A stretch of 64,000 nt of DNA from NCBI GenBank assembly GCA_963677605.2, contig CAXXDX010000006.1:496001-560000 (forward strand), read 5' to 3'. Positions 1 through 8,046 of this stretch are shown one piece after another. This DNA is from JAGLOK01 sp963677605. Lineage in GTDB: Bacteria; Bacillota; Clostridia; Christensenellales; UMGS416. A program made the translations under genes and the position numbers. How positions within the stretch are numbered: the first letter of the stretch is position 1; the number at the start of each line of letters is the position of its first letter. The notes beneath the pieces were generated by a model. The model was given only the letters and a program-made list of their open reading frames with translations, ran no database searches and was not told where the DNA came from.

Positions 1-1
1 T

Positions 2-2782
2 GTTGGCGGCGGAACTCCTGTAACAGGCGTTGAAAGCCCAAGCGGCACACACAAGTGGACAAACCTTCCAACCGGTGACTATACTCTTACAGAGACTAAA
101 GTTCCTGACGGATACAGCGGCGACTCAAGTCTTCCAAAAACTGTAACGGTTTACAAAGGAGACGATGGGCGCAACGTATTCACAGCAGTGAATGACCGTA
201 AGACAGGTAACTTTACAGTCTATAAGAAAGATCAGGATGGATTAGACCTTGCAGGCGCGGTATTCACCCTTACACCAATTGGCGGAGGCACTCCGATAAC
301 AGGCATTGAGAGCCCCGCAGGCACTCATACATGGACTGATTTACCAACCGGCGACTATACTCTAACTGAAACAAAAGTACCGGATGGATATAAGGGAGAT
401 CCTACTCTTCCAAAGACAGTTACAGTCTTTGAAGGAGCCGACGGACGCAATGTATTTACAGCAACCAATACAAGAAAGCTCGGAAACTTCATCGTTTACA
501 AAGTTGACGGTGACGAAGAGGCTCTTGCCGGCGCTGTATTCACCCTTACTCCTACAGGCGGCGGAACACCAATTACTGGAGTTGAAAATCCAGACGGCAC
601 CCACAAATGGTTTGACCTTCCTACCGGAACTTATACACTCAGCGAAACTACAGTTCCTCAGGGATACAGCGGCGATCCGACACTTCCAAAGACTGTTACA
701 GTCTATGAAAGCCCGGATGAGCGTAATATTATAACAATAGTAAACGAACGTGATCTTGGCGACTTTATAGTCTATAAAACAGACGATGATGACCAGCCTC
801 TTGCAGGAGCAACATTCACTCTTACTCCGATAGGCGGAGGAACAAGCATCCCCGGAATTGAGAGTCCTATTGGAACACACTCGTGGACGAACCTTCCTAC
901 CGGAGACTACACTCTTGAAGAGACAGTCGTTCCTACAGGATACACACCGGATCCGTCACTTCCTAAAACAGTTACAGTTTATAAAGGAAGCGATGCCCGA
1001 AATGAATTTACTGCAGTCAACGAACCTGAACACTGTTCGCTTCTTATCTATAAGCTTGATTCTTACGGACAGCTGATAACAGGACTTAACATCCAGTTCA
1101 CACTGAAGCTTAAAGACGGTTCATGGTCCAGTACTAAGTCAAGCACAACAGGCACAATCTTCTGGGACGACCTGGAGCCTGGTGAATATGAGCTCATAGA
1201 GGATAAAGCACCTGATGGTTATTTCTATGAAACACAAACCCACAACGTCACATTAACTAATGGCGAAGACAAGGAAATGGATGTCGAAAACGAAGAGTAT
1301 GTGACAATTCAGGTAATCAAAAGGAGCAGAACAACAGGAGAAGTTCTAGCCGGTGCAGTGTTTGAGATAACACAGGAATCAGCTCCTCTCAGTGATATTA
1401 ACATCAACGCTATTGCTGTTCTCGGAAGAGCGACAACAAACGCTCAGGGTATTGCAACATTTGCTTATCCCGAATTCAAACTGAGAGCTGGTGTTCAATA
1501 CAAGATAACCGAGGTTATTCCTCCTCCGGGATACCAAAACGACTCAACTCCTTTGTACATAACAGTTAATGATCCGGGTGGTATCAATCCTCTTGAAGTA
1601 GGATTGTTTGAAAACACACCGGAGCTTCAAAAGATAACTGTTGTAAAATGGCTCGACGACATGCCTGTAAGCCAATTAGGCGACGGCACATTATTTGACG
1701 GTACGGAGTTCCAGCTTTGGCAGGGACAGACCTATATCGAATCTAAATTCTTAAGCAACGGTACATGCGAATTCTTAGATCTTCTTCCGGGAGAATATAC
1801 TATCAAAGAAATTGCAGGCCCGACAACAAAGTACTTCAAGGTTGACACGGATAAAAATGTAACCCTTGTACTTAAAACTCCAGAAAACATTGAAAAAGGA
1901 CTTACTGATCCTACCGTTAACTTCTTCAATACTATAGAACCGGGCGACTTTTCTTTGGTTAAAATCGAAGGAGAAAACCTTGAGCTGACACTTGAAGGAG
2001 CAGTATTCCACCTAACAGGAATGCGCTGGACAGGCACAGCATTTGTTGAAACGACATATGTGCTAACAACAAACGCATTAGGGTATGCCGAAGCTTTAGG
2101 CCTTACACCTGGTATGTATACACTGCAAGAGATTACAGCCCCTACAGGTTACAAGCTTGACTCAACCGTATATCCTATAGAAATCTTCCCAGGAAGAACA
2201 ACAAAGGGCGAAGATGTCTTCTTTGTCAGCAATGAACCCAGCGAACCCGGCACAATAGTAATAGCAAAATTCGAGGAAGGCAATACTACAGTACGGCTTG
2301 CAGGAGTAAAATTCTCTCTCTACAGAGACTCCGTTTCAGTAGCGAACTTCATAAGCACAGCATATACAGACATTAACGGAAACATTGTCTGGAGCAACTT
2401 AGAACCAGGCAACTATATAGTCGTTGAAGATTCTACTCTTCCGGGTTATATAATTGTCGATACATCAAAGAACATTACACTTGCGTCGGGAGCAACCGAG
2501 ACGGTGCTGTTCTTTAACAGAAGCACAGAAACACCAACGCCGACGCCAACACCTCCAACCGAACCACCTGAAAGCACACCAACTCCGACTCCTAGCCCGA
2601 CTCCTACTCCAAGCCCGACTCCTACTCCTATAGATACTGATGAAATCATTATCGAAGAAGTTGATCCGGCATTCGGTCCCGAGACGGGTGAAGGCGATGC
2701 ATTGTTTATCGCAATCGGCATAATGCTGCTCTTAGGAGGCGCACTGTTTATTCTCAGAAAGCGCTTTATAGCTCACCAATAA
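2..2782 (+). CDS. CnaB-repeat surface protein with sortase-type C-terminus (5' end outside window)
   Basis: The frame is open from base 2, so the gene begins upstream; the GTG at 188 is an internal Val codon. The visible protein is a chain of about nine CnaB (SpaA-type) beta-sandwich domains. Domains starting near 206, 482, 758 and 1034 are spaced exactly 276 bases (92 residues); later ones near 1297, 1625, 1940 and 2250 are more diverged. Each early repeat has a Lys in the first strand (VYK), a Glu in an ET-x-VP-x-GY motif and an Asn in the last strand, the triad that forms isopeptide bonds in CnaB domains. A Pro/Thr stalk follows, then GPETGEGD, a hydrophobic helix and a basic tail (RKRF), which is the layout of a sortase signal with GPETG in place of LPxTG. 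Likely role (inference): covalently anchored fibre or adhesin. The last CnaB domain and the C-terminus closely match those of the protein at 3710-5965. Confidence 0.9.
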   Translation, partial: VGGGTPVTGVESPSGTHKWTNLPTGDYTLTETKVPDGYSGDSSLPKTVTVYKGDDGRNVFTAVNDRKTGNFTVYKKDQDGLDLAGAVFTLTPIGGGTPITGIESPAGTHTWTDLPTGDYTLTETKVPDGYKGDPTLPKTVTVFEGADGRNVFTATNTRKLGNFIVYKVDGDEEALAGAVFTLTPTGGGTPITGVENPDGTHKWFDLPTGTYTLSETTVPQGYSGDPTLPKTVTVYESPDERNIITIVNERDLGDFIVYKTDDDDQPLAGATFTLTPIGGGTSIPGIESPIGTHSWTNLPTGDYTLEETVVPTGYTPDPSLPKTVTVYKGSDARNEFTAVNEPEHCSLLIYKLDSYGQLITGLNIQFTLKLKDGSWSSTKSSTTGTIFWDDLEPGEYELIEDKAPDGYFYETQTHNVTLTNGEDKEMDVENEEYVTIQVIKRSRTTGEVLAGAVFEITQESAPLSDININAIAVLGRATTNAQGIATFAYPEFKLRAGVQYKITEVIPPPGYQNDSTPLYITVNDPGGINPLEVGLFENTPELQKITVVKWLDDMPVSQLGDGTLFDGTEFQLWQGQTYIESKFLSNGTCEFLDLLPGEYTIKEIAGPTTKYFKVDTDKNVTLVLKTPENIEKGLTDPTVNFFNTIEPGDFSLVKIEGENLELTLEGAVFHLTGMRWTGTAFVETTYVLTTNALGYAEALGLTPGMYTLQEITAPTGYKLDSTVYPIEIFPGRTTKGEDVFFVSNEPSEPGTIVIAKFEEGNTTVRLAGVKFSLYRDSVSVANFISTAYTDINGNIVWSNLEPGNYIVVEDSTLPGYIIVDTSKNITLASGATETVLFFNRSTETPTPTPTPPTEPPESTPTPTPSPTPTPSPTPTPIDTDEIIIEEVDPAFGPETGEGDALFIAIGIMLLLGGALFILRKRFIAHQ

Positions 2783-2806
2783 CCGACTCTTAATACACGA
2801 ATTTAT

Positions 2807-2833
2807 CCCCCGTATATAAACGGGGGATTTTTT
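2807..2833 (+). terminator. Rho-independent terminator of the CnaB gene
   Basis: A CCCCCG/CGGGGG stem with an 8-base loop is followed by ATTTTTTAT. It starts 24 bases after the stop codon at 2780-2782. Confidence 0.85.
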
Positions 2834-2878
2834 ATATATGATTGTTTAAAACTCAATTATTTTGTTTATTTTAGATAT

Positions 2879-3124
2879 ATGAAAACTATCATTAAAAAAG
2901 TTGCTTTTTCCATTATTACAGTCGGTATTCTTATTTTTCTGATGTTTGTATCCGGATTAGCATATGGTTATTCTGCTACAAAGTTAAGTATGGAGACTTC
3001 ATATATTTCTTCTGCGCTTAAATCTGTTTCCAGTTATAATACCATCTTTTTTATATCGATAGGCATAATGGTCTCCATCAGTATTTTGCTATATATCATA
3101 AAGCGTAAACTTAAGAAAACCTAA
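2879..3124 (+). CDS. Small two-helix membrane protein, unknown function
   Basis: 81 residues. The N-terminus is short and basic (MKTIIKK), followed by a hydrophobic helix at about 9-30, a polar Ser/Tyr-rich stretch, a second helix at about 53-73 and a basic tail (KRKLKKT). This predicts two membrane spans with both ends in the cytoplasm. I recognise no family. There is no convincing Shine-Dalgarno sequence upstream of the ATG, which lowers confidence. The gene lies just behind the CnaB terminator and before a decayed surface-protein locus, so it may be a minor accessory of the array or a chance ORF with a good hydropathy pattern. Confidence 0.5.
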   Translation: MKTIIKKVAFSIITVGILIFLMFVSGLAYGYSATKLSMETSYISSALKSVSSYNTIFFISIGIMVSISILLYIIKRKLKKT

Positions 3125-3207
3125 ACTTTATTCTGCAATTGCCGATATATTATAATATTGGCATATATGCTTTTTTCAATAAGCTTGTGCTCATTGATAT
3201 CAGCAAG

Positions 3208-3557
3208 TATAATTTAAATCTGACGACATTTCTTGTCATATAAGAGGCTATTTGACTCTTTCAAATAATTACGGAGGGCAGCGATGCAAAAATCAAGTAC
3301 TATAAAAACGTTTGTAGCTATGTAGTTCTTGTTTTAGCGTGTTTTGGTTTGCCCAAAATTCAATTTTCAATCTAATAATTTAATCTGTAAGTTTTATCAC
3401 AACATAAATATTTAAACTGTTTTCTTTTTATCCAGTTACAAAAATATAATTTACAGCTTTTATATTGTTCTTAAAGCTTGTTTATTGCAACCCAATAAAC
3501 AACTCTTAATACACACTTTTTTTGAACCCCCCTGCATTCTTTGCAGGGGATTTTTTT
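3208..3557 (+). pseudogene. Remnant of a third surface-protein gene: promoter, signal-peptide start and terminator remain
   Basis: The 585-base gap at 3125-3709 holds no intact gene but keeps both ends of one. A TATAATTTAAAT box at 3208 precedes an AGGAGGGC-type ribosome site (3272-3279) and an ATG at 3284 opening MQKSSTIKTFVAM, then a stop. A +1 shift continues as VLVLACFGLP, an exported-protein start like that of the gene at 3710. The box-to-ATG distance (76 bases) is close to that at 3710 (78 bases, box at 3632). The sequence at 3492-3515 (CCAATAA..ACTCTTAATACAC) repeats the end of the upstream CnaB gene (2777-2798), followed by a terminator. The body has been deleted. The first 80 bases or so of the gap hold only an AT-rich imperfect palindrome near 3140-3162. 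Confidence 0.65.
3529..3557 (+). terminator. Terminator of the decayed surface-protein gene
   Basis: An 8-bp stem (CCCCTGCA/TGCAGGGG) with a 5-base loop is followed by ATTTTTTT. It matches the position and leader of the terminator behind the CnaB gene, but no intact gene precedes it. Confidence 0.8.
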
Positions 3558-3631
3558 AGTCAAAGTGTGAACATTTTATGAATTCATACTATTTTAGTCA
3601 TATTTTTATTTATTATTTCGTTTTATAGGTC

Positions 3632-3662
3632 TATAATTTAAATATATACTTTGATATCAAAG
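3632..3662 (+). promoter_or_regulatory. Probable -10 box and palindromic operator candidate of the 751-residue surface protein
   Basis: TATAAT at 3632-3637 lies 78 bases before the ATG at 3710. A perfect 14-bp palindrome, CTTTGATATCAAAG (3649-3662), lies 11 bases downstream, where transcription would begin. The -35 region is weak (TTTATT near 3609). Confidence 0.45.
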
Positions 3663-3709
3663 CATTTGTAGAAAGACAATACTTCACCTCTATAAGAAAG
3701 GGGATAAAT

Positions 3710-5965
3710 ATGAAACTCAATACACAAAAATTAAGAACAGTCTTAGTCATGATAACGGCATTCACATTAGTGTTGCTGCCTAACTTAGTTGCTATTGCAG
3801 ATTCTTCCGAAGGGCCAATAGGAACACCAACACCTTTTCCGTCGGAACAACCCTCCGAAACTCCTAGCAATGCACCTTCTGAAACACCCAGCACAGCACC
3901 AAGCGAAACACCAGTCACCTCTCCATCTGACACACCGACTGTATCGCCTAGTGAAAATCCAGAAGAAACAACATCACCAAGCTCCGTGCCTTCTAATGCG
4001 CCGAGTTCAACACCTTCTTTAGAACCAAGTACCACACCATCAGATGAACCAAGTGCTACTCCTTCCGAAGAATCTAGTACCACAACATCAGGGGAACCAA
4101 GCGCAACTCCTTCAGCTGAACCAAGTGCTACACCTTCTGCAGAACAAAGCTCTACATCATCAGAGGAACCAACCTCAACTCCTTCAGCTGAACCAAGTAC
4201 CACACCTTCAGAGCAGCCAAGTGCTACATCATCAGAGGAACCAACCTCAACTCCTTCTGCAGAACCAAGCTCTACTACCACAGAAGAGCCCAGTACCACT
4301 CCATCAGAGGAACCAAGTACTACTCCTTCTGAAGAGCCTAGTGCTACTCCTTCACCTGAACCAAGTGCAACTGCTTCAATAGAGCCAAGTGCTACCCCCA
4401 CACCTTCTGCATCTGTTGCAAAGCTAAATGTTGCACCGCCGGCATCGTATCCATCAGGAAACGGAGTAATGCCGTCAACAGTAGCAGGCAACGATGGTGC
4501 TCATCTTGCACCAGCGGGATATACTTGGATATCTATTGGAAGCTCCAGCATAACAAAATATTTTACAGCAAGCGGTAATCCTGCTTCTTCCGGCCCATAT
4601 TATTTTTCCATGAGAGTAGGAACAGTAAACGGAAAGCTTGCAATAACATCATGGAGCTCAAATATGCGCATATACGCTGTAATAGTTAAAGGCGGTAACT
4701 ATTATAATTCCTTTGGTTATGGCGGATCTTCCGGCGGGGATACAAATTTAGGTGCTCCTATTAATCCGGCCAACGCAAAGCCATTCGATTTATCGCATGT
4801 ATCATTTATTTATAGCGTTCCGCCACAATCAACTCCAACCCCTACTCCTACACCAACTCCGACTTCGACTCCAACCCCGACGCCTACGCCAACACCAACT
4901 CCGACTCCTACTCCTACTCCAACACCAACTCCTACTCCTACACCGACTCCGACTCCTACTCCTACTCCAACTCCAACTCCAACTCCGACACCTACACCGA
5001 CACCTACACCGACTCCAACTCCGACACCAACTCCAACTCCTACGCCGACTCCAACTCCTACGCCGACCCCGACTCCTACACCAACTCCTACACCTACACC
5101 TACACCAACTCCTACACCTACGCCGACACCGACTCCAACACCGACTCCTACTCCTACACCGACACCTACTCCAACTCCGACACCGACACCAACACCGACT
5201 CCTACACCAACTCCTACGCCTACACCAACTCCTACGCCTACACCAACTCCGACACCTACACCGACGCCTACACCGACGCCTACTCCTACACCTACACCGA
5301 CGCCTACTCCTACACCAACACCTACTCCTACACCTACACCGACGCCTACACCTACACCTACACCAACTCCTACACCGACGCCTACACCGACTCCGACGCC
5401 AGATCCCGGAACAGTTACTATCGCGAAGTTTGAAACCGGCAATACTGCAGTAAGATTAGGCGGAGTAAGCTTCTCCCTTTATACAGAAAGCGTGTCTCCG
5501 GCAAATCTAATTTCAACTGCCTTGACGGATGTAAACGGCAATATCGTTTGGACAGGACTTGAACCAGGGACATATGTATTAGTTGAAAACTCAACAATAC
5601 CCGGGTATGTTCTTCCGGCGGCAAATTCTACCGTTATAACATTGGAGGCAGGCGAATCAGAAGTAGTTGTGTTGTTTAATTCACCGATTGTAACACCTAC
5701 TCCTCCTCCGGTAATAACATTAACACCTCCTCCGGTACCATTGGGACCTGAAGGCACTCCGGTGCCTACATCAACTCCCAGTCCGACTCCATCGCCAACA
5801 GCAACGCCAACACCAGTTGAGACTGATATACTTATCATCGAAGATGTTGATCCTGCATTCGGTCCTGAAACAGGTGAAGGAGATGCATTGTTTATATCAA
5901 TAGGCGCATTAACAATAATCGGAGCCTTCCTATTGATAATGAGAAAGAAATTTGCTAAAAACTAA
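3710..5965 (+). CDS. Long-stalk surface protein with sortase-type C-terminus
   Basis: 751 residues. In order: signal peptide (about 1-31); a Ser/Pro/Glu/Thr stalk built from EPSATPSEEPS-like units (about 40-238); a compact domain (about 245-370) with VKGG, LGAPINP and LSHVSF motifs of a kind seen in Gram-positive CnaB-linked surface proteins; about 95 Thr-Pro pairs (4832-5401); one CnaB domain (from VTIAKFETGN to about residue 660); a Pro-rich linker; and FGPETGEGDALF, a hydrophobic helix and a basic end. The ribosome site is AAAGGGG upstream of the ATG. The globular domains are likely held far from the wall by the two stalks and anchored by sortase (inference). It is a paralogue of the CnaB gene at the window start over its last 190 residues or so. 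Confidence 0.9.
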   Translation: MKLNTQKLRTVLVMITAFTLVLLPNLVAIADSSEGPIGTPTPFPSEQPSETPSNAPSETPSTAPSETPVTSPSDTPTVSPSENPEETTSPSSVPSNAPSSTPSLEPSTTPSDEPSATPSEESSTTTSGEPSATPSAEPSATPSAEQSSTSSEEPTSTPSAEPSTTPSEQPSATSSEEPTSTPSAEPSSTTTEEPSTTPSEEPSTTPSEEPSATPSPEPSATASIEPSATPTPSASVAKLNVAPPASYPSGNGVMPSTVAGNDGAHLAPAGYTWISIGSSSITKYFTASGNPASSGPYYFSMRVGTVNGKLAITSWSSNMRIYAVIVKGGNYYNSFGYGGSSGGDTNLGAPINPANAKPFDLSHVSFIYSVPPQSTPTPTPTPTPTSTPTPTPTPTPTPTPTPTPTPTPTPTPTPTPTPTPTPTPTPTPTPTPTPTPTPTPTPTPTPTPTPTPTPTPTPTPTPTPTPTPTPTPTPTPTPTPTPTPTPTPTPTPTPTPTPTPTPTPTPTPTPTPTPTPTPTPTPTPTPTPTPTPTPTPTPTPTPTPTPTPTPTPTPTPTPTPTPTPDPGTVTIAKFETGNTAVRLGGVSFSLYTESVSPANLISTALTDVNGNIVWTGLEPGTYVLVENSTIPGYVLPAANSTVITLEAGESEVVVLFNSPIVTPTPPPVITLTPPPVPLGPEGTPVPTSTPSPTPSPTATPTPVETDILIIEDVDPAFGPETGEGDALFISIGALTIIGAFLLIMRKKFAKN
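4832..5401 (+). repeat. Thr-Pro coding hexanucleotide repeat, about 95 units
   Basis: 190 codons alternate Thr and Pro with a single Ser substitution near the start. The third codon positions vary freely (CCA, CCG, CCT; ACT, ACA, ACG), so the protein repeat is nearly perfect while the DNA repeat is degenerate. That argues for selection on the peptide rather than very recent slippage. Confidence 0.95.
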
Positions 5966-5980
5966 GTTGATATATTAAAA

Positions 5981-6008
5981 AAAACATCCCGTTATGGGAT
6001 GTTTTTTT
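5981..6008. terminator. Bidirectional terminator between convergent genes
   Basis: AAAACATCCC and GGGATGTTTT pair around GTTAT, with an A-run before and a T-run after. It serves the surface protein gene (+) and the membrane protein gene ending at 6017 (-). Confidence 0.85.
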
Positions 6009-6016
6009 ATGTTTTC

Positions 6017-6478
6017 TTATAGATGAAGATCCATCAAATTCGGTCCATCGTTTTTTTCAATTCTCGGGCCCATAATATCTTCCATCCTGTCATGTTCAAG
6101 TCGGATTTTCACTATACCCATAATAATGTACATTAAAGCTATCCCAAACAAAATATAGTTAATTACACCTGCTGTAAACATGCTGTTTTCAATGGATTCC
6201 AGTATTGTGTATATCGTTACAGGTATAAGTGTTGCGATACCTCCGCCAAGAGCTTTCCAAAAGGAGACAACAAGGCATGGAACAGAAATGATAATAAGCC
6301 CCATCCTTATTATTTCAGACACTGAGATTCCGTCAAACATTCTGTAAAGCGGAGTCTCTGAAAAGAAACGAGCTGCAAACAAAACAACTATTACTATTAC
6401 AATACCTCCCGCTACTCTTAAAAGTGCGCTTATTAATTTATAAGGGAACGGCTTATCCCTGTATTTTTCTCTAACCAT
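6017..6478 (-). CDS. Four-helix membrane protein, unknown
   Basis: 153 residues with about four hydrophobic segments (near 15-40, 55-75, 80-95 and 104-127) and a charged C-terminus (RLEHDRMEDIMGPRIEKND). The start ATG at 6478 has AGGTGAAC just upstream. It lies 7 bases downstream of the UbiA-family gene and is the last gene of a four-gene minus-strand operon starting near 9052. No family recognised; the position suggests an accessory to the prenyltransferase or lipid-linked glycan step (inference). Confidence 0.75.
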   Translation of the reverse strand: MVREKYRDKPFPYKLISALLRVAGGIVIVIVVLFAARFFSETPLYRMFDGISVSEIIRMGLIIISVPCLVVSFWKALGGGIATLIPVTIYTILESIENSMFTAGVINYILFGIALMYIIMGIVKIRLEHDRMEDIMGPRIEKNDGPNLMDLHL

Positions 6479-6485
6479 AGTTCAC

Positions 6486-7349
6486 CTATCCAAATAAAAT
6501 TAATATTCCAGACACTATCCCCCAGATAAGCATATCAGCCATCAAAGGAATATCTGTAAGCAAAGCCATTTCAGGAGCGTCATGCCGCTGCTTTTGATCA
6601 GCTATATAAATATATCGGAAAATCCCGAAAACGACAAACGGAAGCGTTATCATCATAATAGGTCCGACAGGAGAAAAGAATGTATATATCGCATATGCCA
6701 CAACAATTGAAGGCGTGACTATCGATAGCATTTCTTTTATAGAATCAACGGAGTAGTTTTTAAGCACGCTGCGCGTTTCTCCATCCTCGCCGACTTTTTC
6801 AATCTCGCCCCTTCGTTTGTTCAGCGCAAGATAGAGAGCCAAAAGCGCCGTACAAAGTATAAGCCATGGCGAAATTTTTGCATTGAGTGCAACAACACCG
6901 CCGACAGCACGCACAACGAAACCGCTCATTATTATCATAACATCAATTATGACTATATGTTTTAATACCAGTGAATAGAAAATCATCATTACGATGTATC
7001 CTGCAACACATGCAAAAAACCAGAAGTTAACCAAAAGGTATCCCACTGCTACAGCTGCAACGATCAGCGCAGCCATAATAAAGTATGCAAGAGGAATAGG
7101 AACCGCACCAGATGCTATCGGACGGTATCTCTTTTCAGGGTGAAGACTGTCCTCTTTTTTGTCCATAATATCGTTGAATATATATATCGCAGACGAAGCC
7201 ATACAAAAAGCAGCCAGCGCAAATATTGTGGTTACCCACGCACTCATCTGAGTCACCATACCTGCAAACACAATACCCGGAAGCACAAAGATGTTTTTTA
7301 TCCATTGTTTTGCGCGAAGCAGTTTAATAAATGTTTTTATATTTTTCAC
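6486..7349 (-). CDS. UbiA-family prenyltransferase, decaprenyl-phosphate phosphoribosyltransferase-like
   Basis: 287 residues, polytopic, the usual size for the family. The first Asp-rich motif reads NDIMDKKEDSLHPEKRYRP (NDxxDxxxD followed by HPxKRxRP). Together with the early AKQWIKN this is characteristic of the DPPR-synthase branch of UbiA, which transfers phosphoribose from PRPP to polyprenyl phosphate. A second polar segment, LNKRRGEIEKVG, fits the second catalytic loop. The start is GTG with AGGT upstream. The neighbours are a PHP phosphoesterase and a YbhN-like flippase; in the DPPR pathway a phosphatase step follows the transferase, so a lipid-linked pentose function for the operon is plausible. 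A plain UbiA prenyltransferase of other specificity remains possible. Confidence 0.85.
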   Translation of the reverse strand: MKNIKTFIKLLRAKQWIKNIFVLPGIVFAGMVTQMSAWVTTIFALAAFCMASSAIYIFNDIMDKKEDSLHPEKRYRPIASGAVPIPLAYFIMAALIVAAVAVGYLLVNFWFFACVAGYIVMMIFYSLVLKHIVIIDVMIIMSGFVVRAVGGVVALNAKISPWLILCTALLALYLALNKRRGEIEKVGEDGETRSVLKNYSVDSIKEMLSIVTPSIVVAYAIYTFFSPVGPIMMITLPFVVFGIFRYIYIADQKQRHDAPEMALLTDIPLMADMLIWGIVSGILILFG

Positions 7350-7356
7350 AGCATAC

Positions 7357-8046
7357 CTACTTTCCGAAATGCTTCTTTTTTATTTTATCAATCTTTGTAA
7401 TTACATGAATGCCCTGAAATGTTCTTTTTGTATGAGGTTTTGCGTCTTTTAAAGCTTCAAGAAAACCATCAGGAGTCATTTCAAAGCTACTGTCAAATAC
7501 CATATAAGAATTGCCAAGCTCCCACAAGGTGTGAGCATCGCTTCCGCAGCCCATAAGCAGACCATTTTCTGCGGCAAGCTCCAAAGCTTTCCTGTCATCT
7601 GCTGCAAACACATTTCTTGAGTTGAATATCTCTATTATATCCGCTCTCTTAACTGCCGTCTGAAGTCCTTCAGGCGTAAGTTTTGATGTCCTGAGCCTGT
7701 CTTTGGGGTGAGGTATATATACAAGCCCGCCCTGTGCGATAATAGCGTCAATCGTCCATGTGATGCTTTTAAACGGAGCAATCTTTTCCTTGAGGAAAAA
7801 TCCCGTCACTTCCCCGCTATCCGTTTTTATCTCTTCGCCGGCTATAACTCTGTCAGGATATCTTTCCTGAAGCTTAAGCGCTCCTGCTATCTCATTATGG
7901 TCGGACAAAACAATGCCGAACTCAGTGTTTTTATCTAAAAAGCCGCTGATTTTATCCAGACTAAGTTTACTGTCCGCAGAATATTCGGAATGCATGTGCA
8001 TATCAAGCTTTGTAAAAGCACTATTCAATATCTTCACCGCTTTCAA
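7357..8046 (-). CDS. PHP-domain phosphoesterase
   Basis: About 229 residues. The N-terminal DMHMHSEYSADS supplies the HxH metal motif of the PHP superfamily. SDHNE, the Glu pair in AGEEIKT, HPKD and the late CGSDAHT supply the remaining metal ligands, so a trinuclear phosphoesterase centre looks complete. The start is uncertain: TTG at 8046 or GTG at 8037, both inside the 3' end of the upstream YbhN gene (translational coupling). The substrate is unknown. Lying between a flippase and a DPPR-like transferase, it might dephosphorylate a lipid-linked sugar intermediate (inference); stand-alone PHP proteins also act on nucleotides. Confidence 0.85.
   Translation of the reverse strand: MKAVKILNSAFTKLDMHMHSEYSADSKLSLDKISGFLDKNTEFGIVLSDHNEIAGALKLQERYPDRVIAGEEIKTDSGEVTGFFLKEKIAPFKSITWTIDAIIAQGGLVYIPHPKDRLRTSKLTPEGLQTAVKRADIIEIFNSRNVFAADDRKALELAAENGLLMGCGSDAHTLWELGNSYMVFDSSFEMTPDGFLEALKDAKPHTKRTFQGIHVITKIDKIKKKHFGK

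Noticed and set aside
3631..4491. Minus-strand frame rich in VALGSSEGV units
   Set aside because: Antisense shadow of the Ser/Pro/Glu stalk of the gene at 3710; the repeat comes from the sense-strand repeat.
4832..5401. CRISPR array or minisatellite
   Set aside because: The unit is 6 bases with no spacers and lies in frame within a coding region.
4810..5442. Minus-strand frame encoding a long Gly-Val repeat
   Set aside because: It is the antisense of the Thr-Pro repeat. It has no ribosome site and the sense strand has a full surface-protein architecture.
4752..5453. Plus-strand Leu/His/Gln/Arg-rich frame
   Set aside because: Shifted frame of the same Thr-Pro repeat, with no start signal.
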